A stretch of DNA of 64,000 bases from Paraspadella gotoi (taxonomy: Eukaryota; Chaetognatha). Location: assembly GCA_051294375.1 (NCBI GenBank), contig CM119270.1, positions 21,171,775 to 21,235,774 of the forward strand, read 5' to 3'. Positions 22,675 to 34,483 of the stretch are shown one piece after another. Positions within the stretch are counted from its first letter, which is position 1; every line of letters starts with the position of its first letter. Both the position numbers and the translations under genes were made by a program. The notes beneath the pieces are model-generated. The model was not told where the DNA came from. It searched no databases and worked only from the letters and a program-made list of their open reading frames with translations.

Positions 22675-22680
22675 GCCATA
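22300..22680. repeat. Minisatellite plus (CT)n tract
   Basis: About seven units of roughly 30 bases (ATCTCACTGCACATTAAATC and variants, with CCCTGAACTTTTT) run from 22370 to 22550, preceded by the leader also found at 7010. A (CT)n tract of about 55 bases follows at 22619-22675. Confidence 0.55.
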
Positions 22681-23030
22681 ATTCTTCGTCAGCCGAAGAT
22701 TCTCTTTCCTTTAAAAATCAGAAAAATTAGTATCGTGAAAGTTGTTGTTGTTTATGTCTAATGAAGATTCTAAAAAAGAATCTATTCATTAATCAGTAAT
22801 AATAAGATTTTCAAAAAATGTATTGTTAAGTCTCATGACAATCTATAATATTTAGGTAAGTTAAAATTTAGTCCTTTTATTGGGAATCGACTCTAACGTT
22901 TCCAAATGAAACTCGGTCTAAACTGCGCTTTTGTTTTCCTCCCAATCGTATTTTAGAAAATAAAAGTCCGACTTCTTTGAATGCTTTGACAAATATCACA
23001 CATATCATACATATGTTACACTTATTAACA

Positions 23031-23109
23031 TAGCCTGTCCAAAGTCAGGGGTAAATTAGCTTCTGTATTAAATTAATGGATAACTTTTATATTGGTTGTA
23101 CCAATTTTA
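23031..23109. repeat. Right-end fragment of the inverted-repeat family
   Basis: CCTGTCCAAAGTCAGG followed by the TTAATGGATAACTTTTATATTGG block and GTTGTACCAATTTTA, as at 4360-4430. Confidence 0.5.
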
Positions 23110-23392
23110 TATGTTTGAGTAAAAAACACTTAATGCCCTAAAACTTTTGTTTACTTCGGTCGATGCGTCCCGCCCTCTGTTGACAGAAGCTAAATACAGA
23201 GTGTAAACAAAGTCGAATCGTCTGAGTCGATTTAATATAAGTTGGTTTCTGTATTCTAGATATATGACAATAATAGAAACAAATTCACAATAATAAAAAT
23301 AACTATCATAATAAATAATCTTTAAAAAAAAATTAAATTACATTTAATCCTTAAATCCGGAAAACGAGCGATGTTTATTCGCTTTTCCTTAC

Positions 23393-23457
<65 letters not shown>

Positions 23458-23569
23458 CCCCCTCTTACCATTAATCCCTTCTCCGCATGAGAGGGAATCA
23501 TAAACTTAATTATATATATTTTTTCATAGAACGGATATTAGAATAAAATTATATCACTTTTTTTTCTCT

Positions 23570-23600
<31 letters not shown>

Positions 23601-24239
23601 AACAACATCGCGTCTGACGACAGCCTTTCAAGTCGAGTCAAGTCTGACGACCGCGACGCGACGAACAAGTTGAAGGTATAGCGCCGCTTTCACATTATTG
23701 AATTAAATTGTTGTCTTATGGTTTATTATTTATATATATATATATGTAGAATCAATTAAAATAACCCAGTAAGAAGAAAAAAAGAAGTAAAATTGACGAG
23801 ATGGCATTTTTAGGTAGTTTTATTAGTTAAATAGTAAATAAATTAAAATGTATAAAAATTTTTTTAATTTATCAAGAATCAGTTTCAATTATTTAGTTTT
23901 ACATATAAATAATATGGGTAAAAAAGTAACTTGGTATAACACATTATAACCAAAGATTAGTATTAACTATTAACTAAACATTCAAAACATAAGACACATA
24001 AACCGACAGATGAACGGACGGATCGACCGACCAAAAAGTGACTTTTTCCGCGTTGCCAAAAAAAAACCTAAAGTTTGATCTAAATTGATCGTAAAATTTA
24101 ACTCGAGATGAAATATAAAGGAAGATGTTACAAGACAGCAACCGCCATTTTTGTCAAATACCAGGGCGTCGGGCGTCGAGACAAAAAAGCCCGACTAGTC
24201 TGCCCGACAGGCGCGTCGTCTTCCGTCTTTGAAGCGTCG
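23110..24239. repeat. Intergenic DNA with microsatellites
   Basis: This contains a (CT)n tract of about 62 bases (23392-23454), a (GAC)n tract (23571-23600) and AT-rich filler. I see no exon. The (GAC)n lies about 30 bases upstream of a C/G-rich stretch, but nothing there reads as a gene. Confidence 0.45.
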
Positions 24240-24952
24240 GGTCTAAACTGTCGGGTAAAACTTGTCGGCGAAAAGTGTGTGTGTGTGTGTGTGTGTTCAA
24301 AGATCTACCCTTGTGTGGCGATGGGCGAGTTATTTTTATTATTAAGGCGGATTAGAAATAATTCATTTTTTATCATCGAGTTTTGTAAAACAAATTTTTG
24401 TATAAAAAAAATAATTAAATACTTAAATAAACATTACAAAATTGAAGCATAAACAATAAAAATGAAAATGTCATTTTTTGACTCAATCAGAATTATTGAA
24501 AATTATCAGAATTATTAAAAATAATCCGAATTATAATAAAATATCAAAAATTATCAGAAAACAAAAATTATTAGAAATTATCTTAATTATTTAAAACTCT
24601 TTTTAAATAAAAAAAATTTTTATAAAAAAAAAAGATAAATCTAAACCTTTTTACTCTTATAAGCTTACCTTTTCTCGATAATTTTTTAATTATATCGATT
24701 ATGTGGAGTAATTATATATATATATAATTATAATTATATTATAAGCAGTAATTTTTGAAAACGAGTTCGACTTCAAATTTCATCATAATTTTCTTGTCGG
24801 TCAAATTTTCGCCTCAAGTAAATCATTTTCGTCGCGCGAACAAAATTTTCAACTTTTATTTATTTTCTTTCTTTTTTTCCTTTTTTTATGCAAAATTACT
24901 TTTTTTTCTTTTTATCGGGGCGCCGCGAAAAATATTTATAGGCCTGAAGTTT

Positions 24953-25033
<81 letters not shown>

Positions 25034-25255
25034 GTCACCATTTTGGAGGGAGACTAAAAAATTTTGACGATTAGATTTTGATCGCAGAATCGTGGGACAT
25101 CGAGAGAGAGAGAAAAAAATAAGAATTTTTATGATATTTTAATGTTTATGACAGAAGAGACCGTAACTCCCTGTATCTCTAAATACTGACTCATCTGATG
25201 AACTATCCAATGATAGATAGAAAGAGTAAGACGGGAGGAAGGGAGGGGGAGAGGG

Positions 25256-25290
<35 letters not shown>

Positions 25291-25542
25291 AGGAGAGAGA
25301 AGAGAGAGAGAGAGAGAGAGAAGAAAGAGAAAATAGGTTGGTCGAGATTCTAGAAATGGATTTGGAATTTTTTTTCTTTAAAACATCGTCAATTCTCACT
25401 CTCCTCCTCTTTCTCTCTCCTCTTCTCTCCTCTATTTCCTCCCCTTTTCCGCTGCCCCGCCGATTTCTCTGAGGTCAACCCGGCAAAAGGCGAGAGTTCG
25501 GGTCAGCGGCTCCCCTCTTCTCTCTCTTTTTCTCTCTCCTCT

Positions 25543-25585
<43 letters not shown>

Positions 25586-25716
25586 ATTCGTCCCTCTCTC
25601 TCTCCTCTCCTCTCTCTCCCATCCATTCTTCATCTCCGTCTCTCTCTCTTCATCGGCCCGTTTTCTAAATGAATCGGGACAAAAATCAGGATGAAAACGA
25701 AACAAAAGAAAGGAAA

Positions 25717-25749
<33 letters not shown>

Positions 25750-26112
25750 CTCGTTTTTGTTTCCGCCTCTCGCCAGGTGGCCCAAGGTGTCACCCGCTTT
25801 CCTCTTCCTCTTCCTGCTCCAATTGGGTTTAGTGTTAAAAGGTCAAACTCGCTAATCAAAGCGAATAAAAATGTGGAAAGAAAAATAGAGAAAGAAAAGA
25901 AAGAAGAAAAGAAGATAAAGAATATATTAAAAATAGGAATTAGAGATAGAGATTGAGTAGTTATAATAGATATAATAGTATAATATAATATAATAATAAT
26001 AGGAATAGAGACAGAGATTGTGCAAAAGAATAGATGATAAGTGAAATAAGACAAATAAGCAAACAAGAAAGCTTAATATTGATTATCTTAAAGAAAAGAT
26101 GGCAAGATAAAC

Positions 26113-26160
<48 letters not shown>

Positions 26161-26164
26161 ATAA

Positions 26165-26195
<31 letters not shown>

Positions 26196-26279
26196 TTCAC
26201 GGTGAAGGATTAAAAAGGGATTTCCTCTCATCAAAGGAGAGACACTGTCACCGAATCACAGAAGGCGGGCTACACCATG

Positions 26280-26336
<57 letters not shown>

Positions 26337-26340
26337 AGCC
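24953..26340. repeat. Microsatellite cluster
   Basis: (GA)n at 24953-25031 and 25258-25322, (CT)n at 25518-25610 and 26283-26333, and (AAAG)n at 26116-26195. The open frames in this part are Glu/Arg or Ser/Leu repeats produced by these tracts. I see no gene from 24240 to 27527. Confidence 0.7.
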
Positions 26341-27188
26341 ATACGGGTCGGGGCCGAGTTTGCCCTTCGATTAAAGACCCCTTTGGGTCAAGCCCGGCCA
26401 CAACTCGCGACAGCTGCCCCTCGTAAAATGAAAGAAAGGGGGTAGAAAACTTTTATGCGAGCAGCGAATTTCTAATTATATTGCCAAAAACAGTAATAAT
26501 ATTCGCCAGAAATTATTATCGTAAATAAAACAAAAGTGGGCTAATATTATTTATACTATATAGCATGTCCGAGAGATGTACAGTTTTGGAATCGAGTTTA
26601 TACATTTAGTAGGAACAATAGCGTAATAATTCTTTACTTCCTGTCCTGGTTACAATCGTTGTTTTTATCCATTGTATGGTATACAAAGTATACTTTATGT
26701 AAAAATTGACGGTATTTTTTTATTTTTTGTCGGGAAGGAATTAAATTTAGTTTACATGGGAATCCACGTATGTGATTTACTATATGAAGCAAACAAGATA
26801 CAAACGAACAATTTATTAATGACTCATACGTATTTTGATGGTCGTAACGGAGACAAGTTGTTACTGTTGTTACTGTTACTGTACAATGTACATTATTATT
26901 TTCCAGTGAACAGGCTAAATATTAAAATAAATACGGGCTTCCTAATTACATCAAATACATCTTAATTACAATGAGATATATTTTCTTAGATCTGGCGGCA
27001 AACAATAAATAATACAATTGCATTTGTAACAAGCCCGAACAAGGAGAAAGCTTTTTAGTTCATCAATACAGTACGAATTTTGTATTACAGTATTTAAAAA
27101 TAATATTTCAAGATGTTTTCTTTCTTTTAAAATCTCCTTCCGAGTAAAAATAGGTTTTCAAGCGTTCCTTAAATTCAGCTTCCGGAAC

Positions 27189-27282
<94 letters not shown>

Positions 27283-27527
27283 CCAACCGAAAAAGTCGTT
27301 AAAATAGAAATATAAACAAAACAGAAATATTGATTGTCATCTGAAGTCGCCATCTCAAAAAAAAAGAAAGAAAAGAAAATAAAACATAATAATAAATTGT
27401 AGCAAAATAAAAAAGAAACAATGTATATAACTGATAAAAATTAAGGAATTGTACCGATTTTTATTTTAATACTAATACTGGATTGTACACCCGATGAAAA
27501 AGGGAGAGAGAGAAAACTCTGGAATTA
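26341..27527. repeat. Noncoding DNA downstream of chordin, with a long (GA)n
   Basis: AT-rich sequence with a (GA)n tract of about 90 bases at 27190-27279 and no supported exon. The chordin 3' untranslated region probably ends near its right edge. Confidence 0.45.
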
Positions 27528-27533
27528 TTTATT
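27528..27533 (-). promoter_or_regulatory. Candidate chordin polyadenylation signal
   Basis: AATAAA on the minus strand, about 154 bases after the chordin stop codon. A second copy is preserved near 40031-40036 in the mirror arm. Confidence 0.45.
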
Positions 27534-27686
27534 CTTATCAGAATTTGTTGGCAAAAGGGAGAAGGGATAGTGACTTGTGATAGTGACTTGTTATAGCGAC
27601 TTGTGACAGCAGTAAGTCAAGTTGTTTTTTTTTCGCTCCACAGATGTCGCTTTTTAACTGATCCTCTTCCTCTTCCTCCTCCCTAT

Positions 27687-28197
27687 TTAATTCCTCCTTC
27701 CTCCCTTCCTCTGATATCTCACTCTCATCCTTCTCTCCTCTTTCCTCGTCCTCGTCGTCCACTGCCGCTGCCGCCGCCGCGACGCCGCGCCGCCGCTTCC
27801 TTTGGCGCAGACCGGGCAGCAGGCGCCGTGCTCGCGGATCCGACGCCTGCATCTCAACTTGGGACATTTCTTCCTCGCGCAGGCGGACTTGCCCGATCGG
27901 CAGTGACAGGTGACGCAGTTCATAACGCCGAAGGGCTGAACCCGCGGATGCCACCTGGCGCCGTCCAGGTGCAGGCGCTTGTCGAAGATACAGCTGCCTT
28001 CGGGGACGTCGCCCTGCCGCGGAGGGGGCGTCGTCGGCGGCCGCGGGCGGTAGTCGTCGCGGCAAGTCTTGCAGCAGTCCGTCGGGTGGCGGCGCACGGC
28101 GTAGCGATCGGGACAAGGAAGTGGCGGGCAAGGGTTGCGGGTGCAATTGACACCTGTCGCGTCGGGGGTGCATCGGCAGACAGCGCATTCGATGTAG
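27687..28197 (-). CDS. chrd: Chordin exon 4: rest of VWC3, VWC4, basic tail
   Basis: The acceptor CTTCAG|C joins in frame to give YIECAVCRCTPDATG, completing VWC3. VWC4 starts at GSCIFDK and ends CCPVC. The last 39 residues are rich in Arg and Lys, which could bind heparan sulfate. The stop TAA is at 27687-27689. Confidence 0.92.
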
Positions 28198-28261
28198 CTG
28201 AAGAAAAATGAGGGAAACTATTAAACTATTAAACTTAATTAATTAATTAATTTATTTATAT

Positions 28262-28292
<31 letters not shown>

Positions 28293-28297
28293 TTTTT

Positions 28298-28384
<87 letters not shown>

Positions 28385-31300
28385 TTTGTTTATTTATTTA
28401 TTTATTTTTTATCTATTTATATTTCACTCAAAACTTACCCAAATGGCGGCACATACGGATGCCACGTTGTTCCCACTCGATGCCATTTTTTGTCGCCGTC
28501 GAAATAACATTTCTTCGCCTCCTTTTGCCCGCCGCCGCCGCCGCCGCTTCTGCTGCCGTTCGATCCCGGCGCCACTCCGCCCCTTTCTCCGGCGCCGACG
28601 CAGACCGGACAACAAGCTCCGGGCGGCGTCGTCCGCCCCACGCACTCTTCAACGACCGGGCACACGGCTCGGCTGCACTCGGCCTTTCCGTGGCCGCCGC
28701 ACGAGCACGTCTCGCACTTGTCCCGTCGCGGTGTCCATCTTTCGCCCGGCGTCCGATCGACGCCCTCGTGGCGGCAGAGTTCCTCCACGGCGTTGGACTC
28801 CTCTTCTTCTTCATCCTCCTTGATCGACGGACGGTTGGGAAATCTAGCGAAGCAATCGTTGGGGACGGCGTCGACGACGCCGCCGAGGACGACGCCGCCG
28901 TAGGGAGCAGCGGCGCCGCTGGAGAGGCGCGCCACCAAGCGGCCTTTCTGGAGGCCGTGATAGAATTGATCGGAGAGGCTGTCGCGGTAGACGCCGTCCG
29001 TTTCGAGGCCAGAAAAGGTCTTCAGGACGACGGGACGCTGCAGAGCGGTAGCCGCGGATGCTGCGGAAAAGTCGTGCTCGTCATCAGCGGTAGCGGAGGG
29101 TAGCGACAGCGTCAGGGACACGCCGGTCAGCGGCAGCCCGCCCGCTACCACTTTGTAGTGCAGATGGCACTCTTTGTTCATTCCGAACCAAGCGGCGCCA
29201 GCGGCGCCAACAAAGAACTTTGCGGCGCCGATGCCGGTCGAAACGGCGCCGTTGACGCCGGTCAAAACGACGCCGGGATCTTCCATCTCGTCGCGTAGAG
29301 AAGCGACGAAGTCGACGGCGGCGACGACGCCTTTGAGCAAGGATGGCCGCGATCGAGTCGAGAGATGAAGATAAAGATCGCCCGACATCAGAGTCTGTAC
29401 GACGCCGGCGGGCACGCCCTCCCATTTCCCGACGGCCATCCCGGTTGAGGCGTCGTAGTTCCGAACAAACTCGGCCAAGGCGTGAGGGCGCCGGTGTTTC
29501 TTTCTCGGCCGGCGCCCTTCGTCTCCTCCGGCGCGAAAAGCGATGGAATCCACGGAACCGGCGAGGTTTTCCACGCGAATTTTGTAGGCGAGATTTCCGT
29601 CGGGGTAAAGTTCGAAGACCGCCGATCCCGCGGCGCTACCGGCGCTGTTTCTGGCCCCGCCTTCCGCCAAGAGGGCGTGGAGGACGCCGCATTCTTGTTT
29701 GGGAAAGACGCGACCGGACAGAGTCTTATTTCCGTCGCCGATAAGAGAAAAGGTAAGGCGTCCCGCGGCGAGAGCGGACAGACGAGACTGGGTAAGTTTA
29801 ACGGCGCCGGCGATTTTGACCCATTGCCAATCGGCGACGATAGCGCCGTCTATTTCCCAAGCGGCGTCGTCGGCGTCGTCGGCGTTGTCCACCGAGAATC
29901 TAACGACGACATTGCGTTTTCCCTTCGCCTTTAGATCCACGAAATCCTCGTCGGGAAACGCGACGAAATCCAAAAGATTCTTTTTAACGACGAAAGCGAC
30001 GACGGCGCCGCCGACGAAGTTACGGCGCCGCGCGGCGCCGCTCGGCACCGCACTCGCGGGGCTGAGCAGTCCGCTGAATCCTTCGTCGGCGAGTACGCGG
30101 TGCGAGCGGAGAAGACCGCCAACTTCGCCGCCTGGATGAGCGGCGGTCGTCAAGGAAACCCGGACGCGGGATTCGAGAAGTTTCTCGATTTGATGAGGTT
30201 TCAAGTTTCGCCAAACGCCGCAGATTTTGAAACCGAAATATTCTGAGCCGGGAAGAGGCTTGACCTGATGGAGTGGGAATGATGTCGTTGTTGATGTTGC
30301 GCTGTTTTTTGTTGGTGATTACAGATACTTTTTGTTTTATGATTTTCTAACTGACAAGGTGCAAATAAACTGGTCTGTGAGATGTCTCAATTAATAAAGC
30401 TTGTATGTTATTGTCTAGTAAGAGCCAAATTTTGGGCAAGGACATGATTCAAAGCTCGCTTATTCTTGAAATTAATGCATAATTTTCATATTGGTTGTAT
30501 CAAATTAATAAATCTCATGGTAATCGTTAAATGAAAAACTTTTGGATAATCGTAAAGCTGTCTTCTCTGCCTCCCTCTTTCACACAACACGGTCTAGTTT
30601 TTTTCCAACCCCTTCCCGACCCCCGATTCCACACACCCCATCCATACCCCTTTCTTCCCCCGATCAAACAAACCTGATGAAAGTAAAGCGCCGTCCCGAA
30701 TGTGTCCAAGAAGACGATGGCCTCTACTCTTCCGCTCAAACCGCGAAAGTGGATCGAGTAATGCAGGTGGGTGTCCCTCAGCCGAAAATGACCCCGTGCC
30801 ACCCCGGTCGTTTCCTGCCGCGGCCGCGCCATGTTGCCCGTCAGGGTCGCCAGGAATTTCTTCTCGATGCCCAAAGCGGCGCGTTTGGTGAGCCCGCCCT
30901 CGGACCGTTGGAGTTCTTTGTCAGGGGTTGAGGAGGAGGAGGAGGAGGAGGAGGAGGAGGAGGAAGACGGGGAAGAAGAAGAAGGGAGTCGCCAGGTTGC
31001 GGGGTCCTCTTGACCCGGACAGACTTTGCAGCAGCTCCTGTGTTGAGGAATATGAGCGAATTGATAAGAGAAATGATTTAGTCCAGTAAATATGCAATCT
31101 GTGATTCAATCAATGAAACAATAAATTATTTAACGCATCTGACAATCTGAAACGGTAAATAAAAAAATGATTTAAATTATCAATGAGTCAAATTTAAATA
31201 ATGATGGTTAAAATTATTATTCAAATTTTTATGGTTAAAATTAGCAATCAATCAATTATTTAATAAACCAAAAAACCAATCAATCAATCAATCGATCAAT

Positions 31301-31745
31301 CCAATCGCTCACAACCCCCACCTCGGCTGCAATCGCGGTTCCTTGCAATCCGGAGTCGGACAGGAATTCTTATAATTCTTGCACTTGACTCTGAGGAACC
31401 AACTGGACCTTCTCTTCACCTCGACGCAAGTGCACCGAATGCAATACATGACGCCGAACGGATCTCCGAGGTCAGGGTTGAACGAGGCGCCGACCGCGTA
31501 ACGACGCCCGCCGAAGGAGCAGCGCCGCTTCGTCGTCGTGCTCGTCGTTGTGGTCGTCGCCGTCGTCGTCGTCGAGAAAACGGCGCCGGATGTAGAAATC
31601 TCGAAGGACGCCGGGATGGAAACGGGCGGGGGCGTCGTAGAAAGCGGCGTCGAATAAAGGGTGTTGTTGTCGTTGTTGTTGTTGTTGTTCTCCAAATCTT
31701 CGATCGCTTTCGAATGATGAACACGATGATGTCGACGACGATGTT

Positions 31746-31776
<31 letters not shown>

Positions 31777-31884
31777 TGTTGTTGTTGTTGTTTCCGGCGC
31801 CACGGTCGTGACGTTGGAAGCGATCGTCGCCGTTCCAATGACGGCGTTAACGCAAAGGCAAAATAAAACGAGTGGCGTCTCCAT
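27687..31884 (-). CDS. chrd: Chordin / short gastrulation homologue, complete in four exons
   Basis: Chordin is a secreted BMP-binding antagonist cleaved by tolloid proteases; it sets dorsoventral polarity in bilaterians. The coding exons are 31884-31322, 31037-30674, 30264-28439 and 28197-27687, with GT/AG borders and phases 2, 0, 2 that join without a stop. They total 3264 bases, 1087 residues, close to Drosophila Sog and vertebrate chordin. Domains: signal peptide (about 1-18), Thr/Asn-rich insert (about 20-120), VWC1 (122-195), CHRD region (about 235-790), VWC2 (806-864), VWC3 (895-963), VWC4 (987-1048) and a 39-residue basic tail. Each VWC ends in the usual CCxxC. The CHRD part contains KICGVWRNLKPHQ, a typical chordin sequence. 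The exons are GC-rich against AT-rich flanks. The long low-complexity insert before VWC1 is unusual. Confidence 0.93.
28220..28430. repeat. (TTTA)n microsatellite in chordin intron 3
   Basis: About 45 tandem TTTA units fill most of the 241-base intron between exons 3 and 4. The mirror arm has a collapsed, irregular version (39130-39300). Confidence 0.8.
28439..30264 (-). CDS. chrd: Chordin exon 3: CHRD region, VWC2, start of VWC3
   Basis: The acceptor ATCAG|GTCAAG opens a 608-codon exon. It carries repeated CHRD units (GICGVW-type motif at its start, then LTFSLIGDG and related strands), followed by VWC2 with ten-cysteine spacing ending CCPVC, a Gly-rich linker, and the first half of VWC3 up to HPYVPPFG. 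The donor is G|GTAAGT, a near-perfect consensus (phase 2). Confidence 0.92.
30432..30510. repeat. Inverted-repeat family fragment in chordin intron 2
   Basis: The stretch GCTCGCTTATTCTTGAAATTAATGC followed by ATTTTCATATTGGTTGTATC is a diverged copy of the element end found at 4080-4120 and 19345-19390. Confidence 0.35.
30674..31037 (-). CDS. chrd: Chordin exon 2: end of VWC1, Ser-rich linker, first CHRD segment
   Basis: The acceptor is ACACAG|G. The exon begins with SCCKVCP, completing VWC1. A poly-Ser linker encoded by the (GAG/CTC)n run at 30930-30970 comes next, then TPDKELQRSEGGLTKRAALG and the first CHRD repeat (LHYSIHFRGLSGRVEAIVF). The donor CAG|GTTTGT is phase 0. Confidence 0.9.
31322..31884 (-). 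CDS. chrd: Chordin exon 1: signal peptide, Thr/Asn tract, most of VWC1
   Basis: The start METPLVLFCLCVNAVIG is a standard secretion signal. Homopolymeric Thr (residues 32-45), six Asn (66-71) and more Thr (105-118) follow, encoded by ACG/ACA and AAC triplet repeats. VWC1 begins at Cys122 and runs into exon 2. The donor is AG|GTGGGG (phase 2). The conserved DPFGVMYCIRCTC matches the chordin VWC pattern. Confidence 0.9.
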
Positions 31885-31990
31885 GGCGACGGAGATTGTT
31901 TATCGAATAAATTGACTTTTTTAGAATCGAGGATTTTTTTTTCTATTAATAACGTTACTTTAATTTTAAGTATTTTGTTGTTAATGTAGT

Positions 31991-31998
31991 TTTATATA
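31991..31998 (-). promoter_or_regulatory. Candidate chordin TATA box
   Basis: TATATAAA on the minus strand lies about 107 bases upstream of the chordin ATG. This would place transcription start roughly 75-80 bases before the ATG. The element is conserved in the mirror arm near 35191. No other promoter signal is evident. Confidence 0.35.
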
Positions 31999-32039
31999 TT
32001 GAGCGACGGCGACAAGTTTGTGTTGCATAAATCGTCAGT

Positions 32040-32108
32040 TGATTTTTTTTTTTTTTTTTTTTTTATCTTTTAAAAAACAAAACTCCCGATCGTCGCGTGA
32101 GTTTGAGA

Positions 32109-32180
<72 letters not shown>

Positions 32181-32671
32181 GAGAGAGAGATTTTTTTTAC
32201 AACGATGACGATGACTAGTTTTATCAAAATTTCCGAGATTGAAATTTTTTTTTTTTAGAATGGCGTATGGAATCAAGTTTAAATATTTCGTTGCGTAAAA
32301 AACTAATTTGTTTATTTTCGTGTGTTTATGGGGGAGGAGAGAGGGGGCGCGAGAGAGGGCCGTGTCTCAGGAAATACGATTCTTTAGTCAAAATGATTTT
32401 TCAACTTTTTTCTTCGCAATGAATTTTATTTTCCAAAATTTGCTGGTAATATATTTTATTTCATAATTACCACTTGTTTTGTTAATTGTTAGTTGAATTT
32501 GTTTCATTCGTTGTTTTTATTATTTTGTTTGTTTTACTTTGTCTATGTTTGTTTACATTTTGTTATGTTTATGTTTTTTTTATCTTTTTTTTTTGCTTCT
32601 TCCTCGTTGACACCGCGTGAGTGAATGATTTTCCTCCACGCTCTGATTTTCATTTGACAGAGGACCTCTTC

Positions 32672-32742
<71 letters not shown>

Positions 32743-32851
32743 TCTTCTCTTCTCTCCATCTTCATCCCGCTCGTCGTTCCCGTATTCGGCGCCGAGAAGG
32801 ATAGAGAGAGAGAGTAGATGAGGGAGAGAGAGAGAAGAGAGAGAATGAGAG

Positions 32852-32886
<35 letters not shown>

Positions 32887-33008
32887 GTTTGCCTTTGTTA
32901 TTCTCTTTACCATTCAGTGCGACACAAAAATTTACAATCCCTTATTCTTCCGATGGAAAAATTCATGGGTGAGAAAAAAAGGAAAACTTGGAACAGGAAT
33001 TTCATTGT

Positions 33009-33074
<66 letters not shown>

Positions 33075-33080
33075 GGGTGG
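32040..33080. repeat. Microsatellites upstream of chordin
   Basis: (GA)n at 32108-32190, (CT)n at 32672-32740, (GA)n at 32805-32884 and a (GTC)n tract of about 70 bases at 33008-33074. No gene is visible; the open frames are repeat artefacts. Confidence 0.7.
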
Positions 33081-33499
33081 GAGGTCGTTAGAGAATCTCT
33101 GCCGCCAAAGTCAGGAGAGAAGAGAATAAAAAGAAGAGGATAAAAGAAGGAGAGAAAGAAAATGACAATAGAAAATAGACGGTGATGATTAGAGGGGAAG
33201 GAGGAAGAAGATGAAGAGGAGGAGGAGGAGGAAGAGGAGGAGAAGTAGGGTAGGAGGAGGAAGAGAAGGAGGAGGAGGAATAGCGATAAAAAAAACAGTG
33301 GGAGAAATTTCGATGTCAGTCAAAGAAAAGGGAAGGGGGGTTTAAAAACACTCCCTCTCTATCTGTTTCTCTTATTCTTTAAGAAACAAAAAATTATCAT
33401 CTCTTTCTGTTTCTATCTTTATTTTTTTCTCTTTCACTCTCTTTATCTTTTCTCCCCTTTTTCCTCTCTCCTTATCACTCTCTCTCCACCTTTAAATGA

Positions 33500-33650
33500 G
33501 AATTATAATGATGAAGGGAAAAAAAAGATGAGGAAATTAAAGATAATTCGGCAAACACGAAACTTCAAAGCAAAAATCGAGAAACCTGACGACCAGCCTG
33601 TGAGTCGGGGAGGAGAGTGTAGAGAGAGTAGAGAAGAGTAGAGTAGAAGA
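33500..33650. other. Turning point of the inverted repeat
   Basis: Symmetry around about 33580 brings together matching sequence at 33317-33450 and 33705-33835. Roughly 150-200 bases between them are not clearly mirrored and form the spacer. Here the clean arm ends and the noisy arm begins. Confidence 0.7.
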
Positions 33651-34451
33651 GAAGAGAGAGAGAGAGAGATAAACAGCAAGAAGAGGAATAAAGGGAGAAA
33701 AGATAAGAAGAGAGTGAAAGAGAAAAAAATAAAGATAGAAACAGAAAGAGATGATAATTTTTTGTTTCTTAAAGAATAAGAGAAACAGATAGAGAGGGAG
33801 TGTTTTAAACCCCCCTTCCCTTTTCTTTGACTGACATCCGAAATTTCTTCTCCCACTGTTTTTTTTAATCGCTAATTCCTCCTCCCTCCTCTCTTCCTCC
33901 TCCTAACCCTAGTTCTCCTCCTCTCCTCCTCCTCCTCTCTTCTTCTTCCTCCTCCCCTCTAATCATCACCGTCTATTTCTCTAATTGTCATTTTCTTTCT
34001 CTCCTTCTTTTATCCTCTTCTTTTTATTCTCTTCTCCTCCTGACATTTGGCGGCAGAGATTCTCTAACGACCTCCCACCGCAACACGACGACGGACGACG
34101 ACGACGACGACGACGACGAACGACGACAGACGACGAACGACGACGACGACGACGACGACGACGAACAATGAATTCCTGTTCCAAAGTTTTCCTTTTTTTC
34201 TCACCCATGAATTTTTCCATCGGAAGAATAAGGGATTGTAAATTTTTGTGTCGCACTGAATGTAAAGAGAATAACAAAGGCAAGACACCTCTCTCTCTCT
34301 CTCTCTCGTCTCTCTCTCTCCCTCTCTCTTCTCTCTCTCTCTCTCTCCCGTCATCTCTCTCTCCTCTCTCCTGTCTCGGCGCGCGAATAGTGGGAACGAC
34401 GAGCGGGATGAAGATGGAGAGAGAGAGAGAGAGAGAGAGTAGAGAGAGAGA

Positions 34452-34483
<32 letters not shown>

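Larger units (their letters stand above)
24240..33500. repeat. Left (clean) arm of a large inverted repeat
   Basis: Every part of this segment recurs in reverse orientation to the right of about 33.6 kb. Anchors are (GT)n plus CAAAGATCTACCCTTGTG at 24275-24315 against 45300-45345, TACAGTTTTGGAATCGAG at 26580 against 40990-41010, the chordin exons, and AGTCAAAGAAAAGGGAAGG at 33317 against 33817-33835. This arm keeps the chordin reading frames and splice sites intact, so it is the reliable copy. Confidence 0.8.

Noticed and set aside
28459-29934. Long + strand frames over the chordin exons
   Set aside because: They are antisense shadows of the GC-rich chordin exon 3 on the minus strand.
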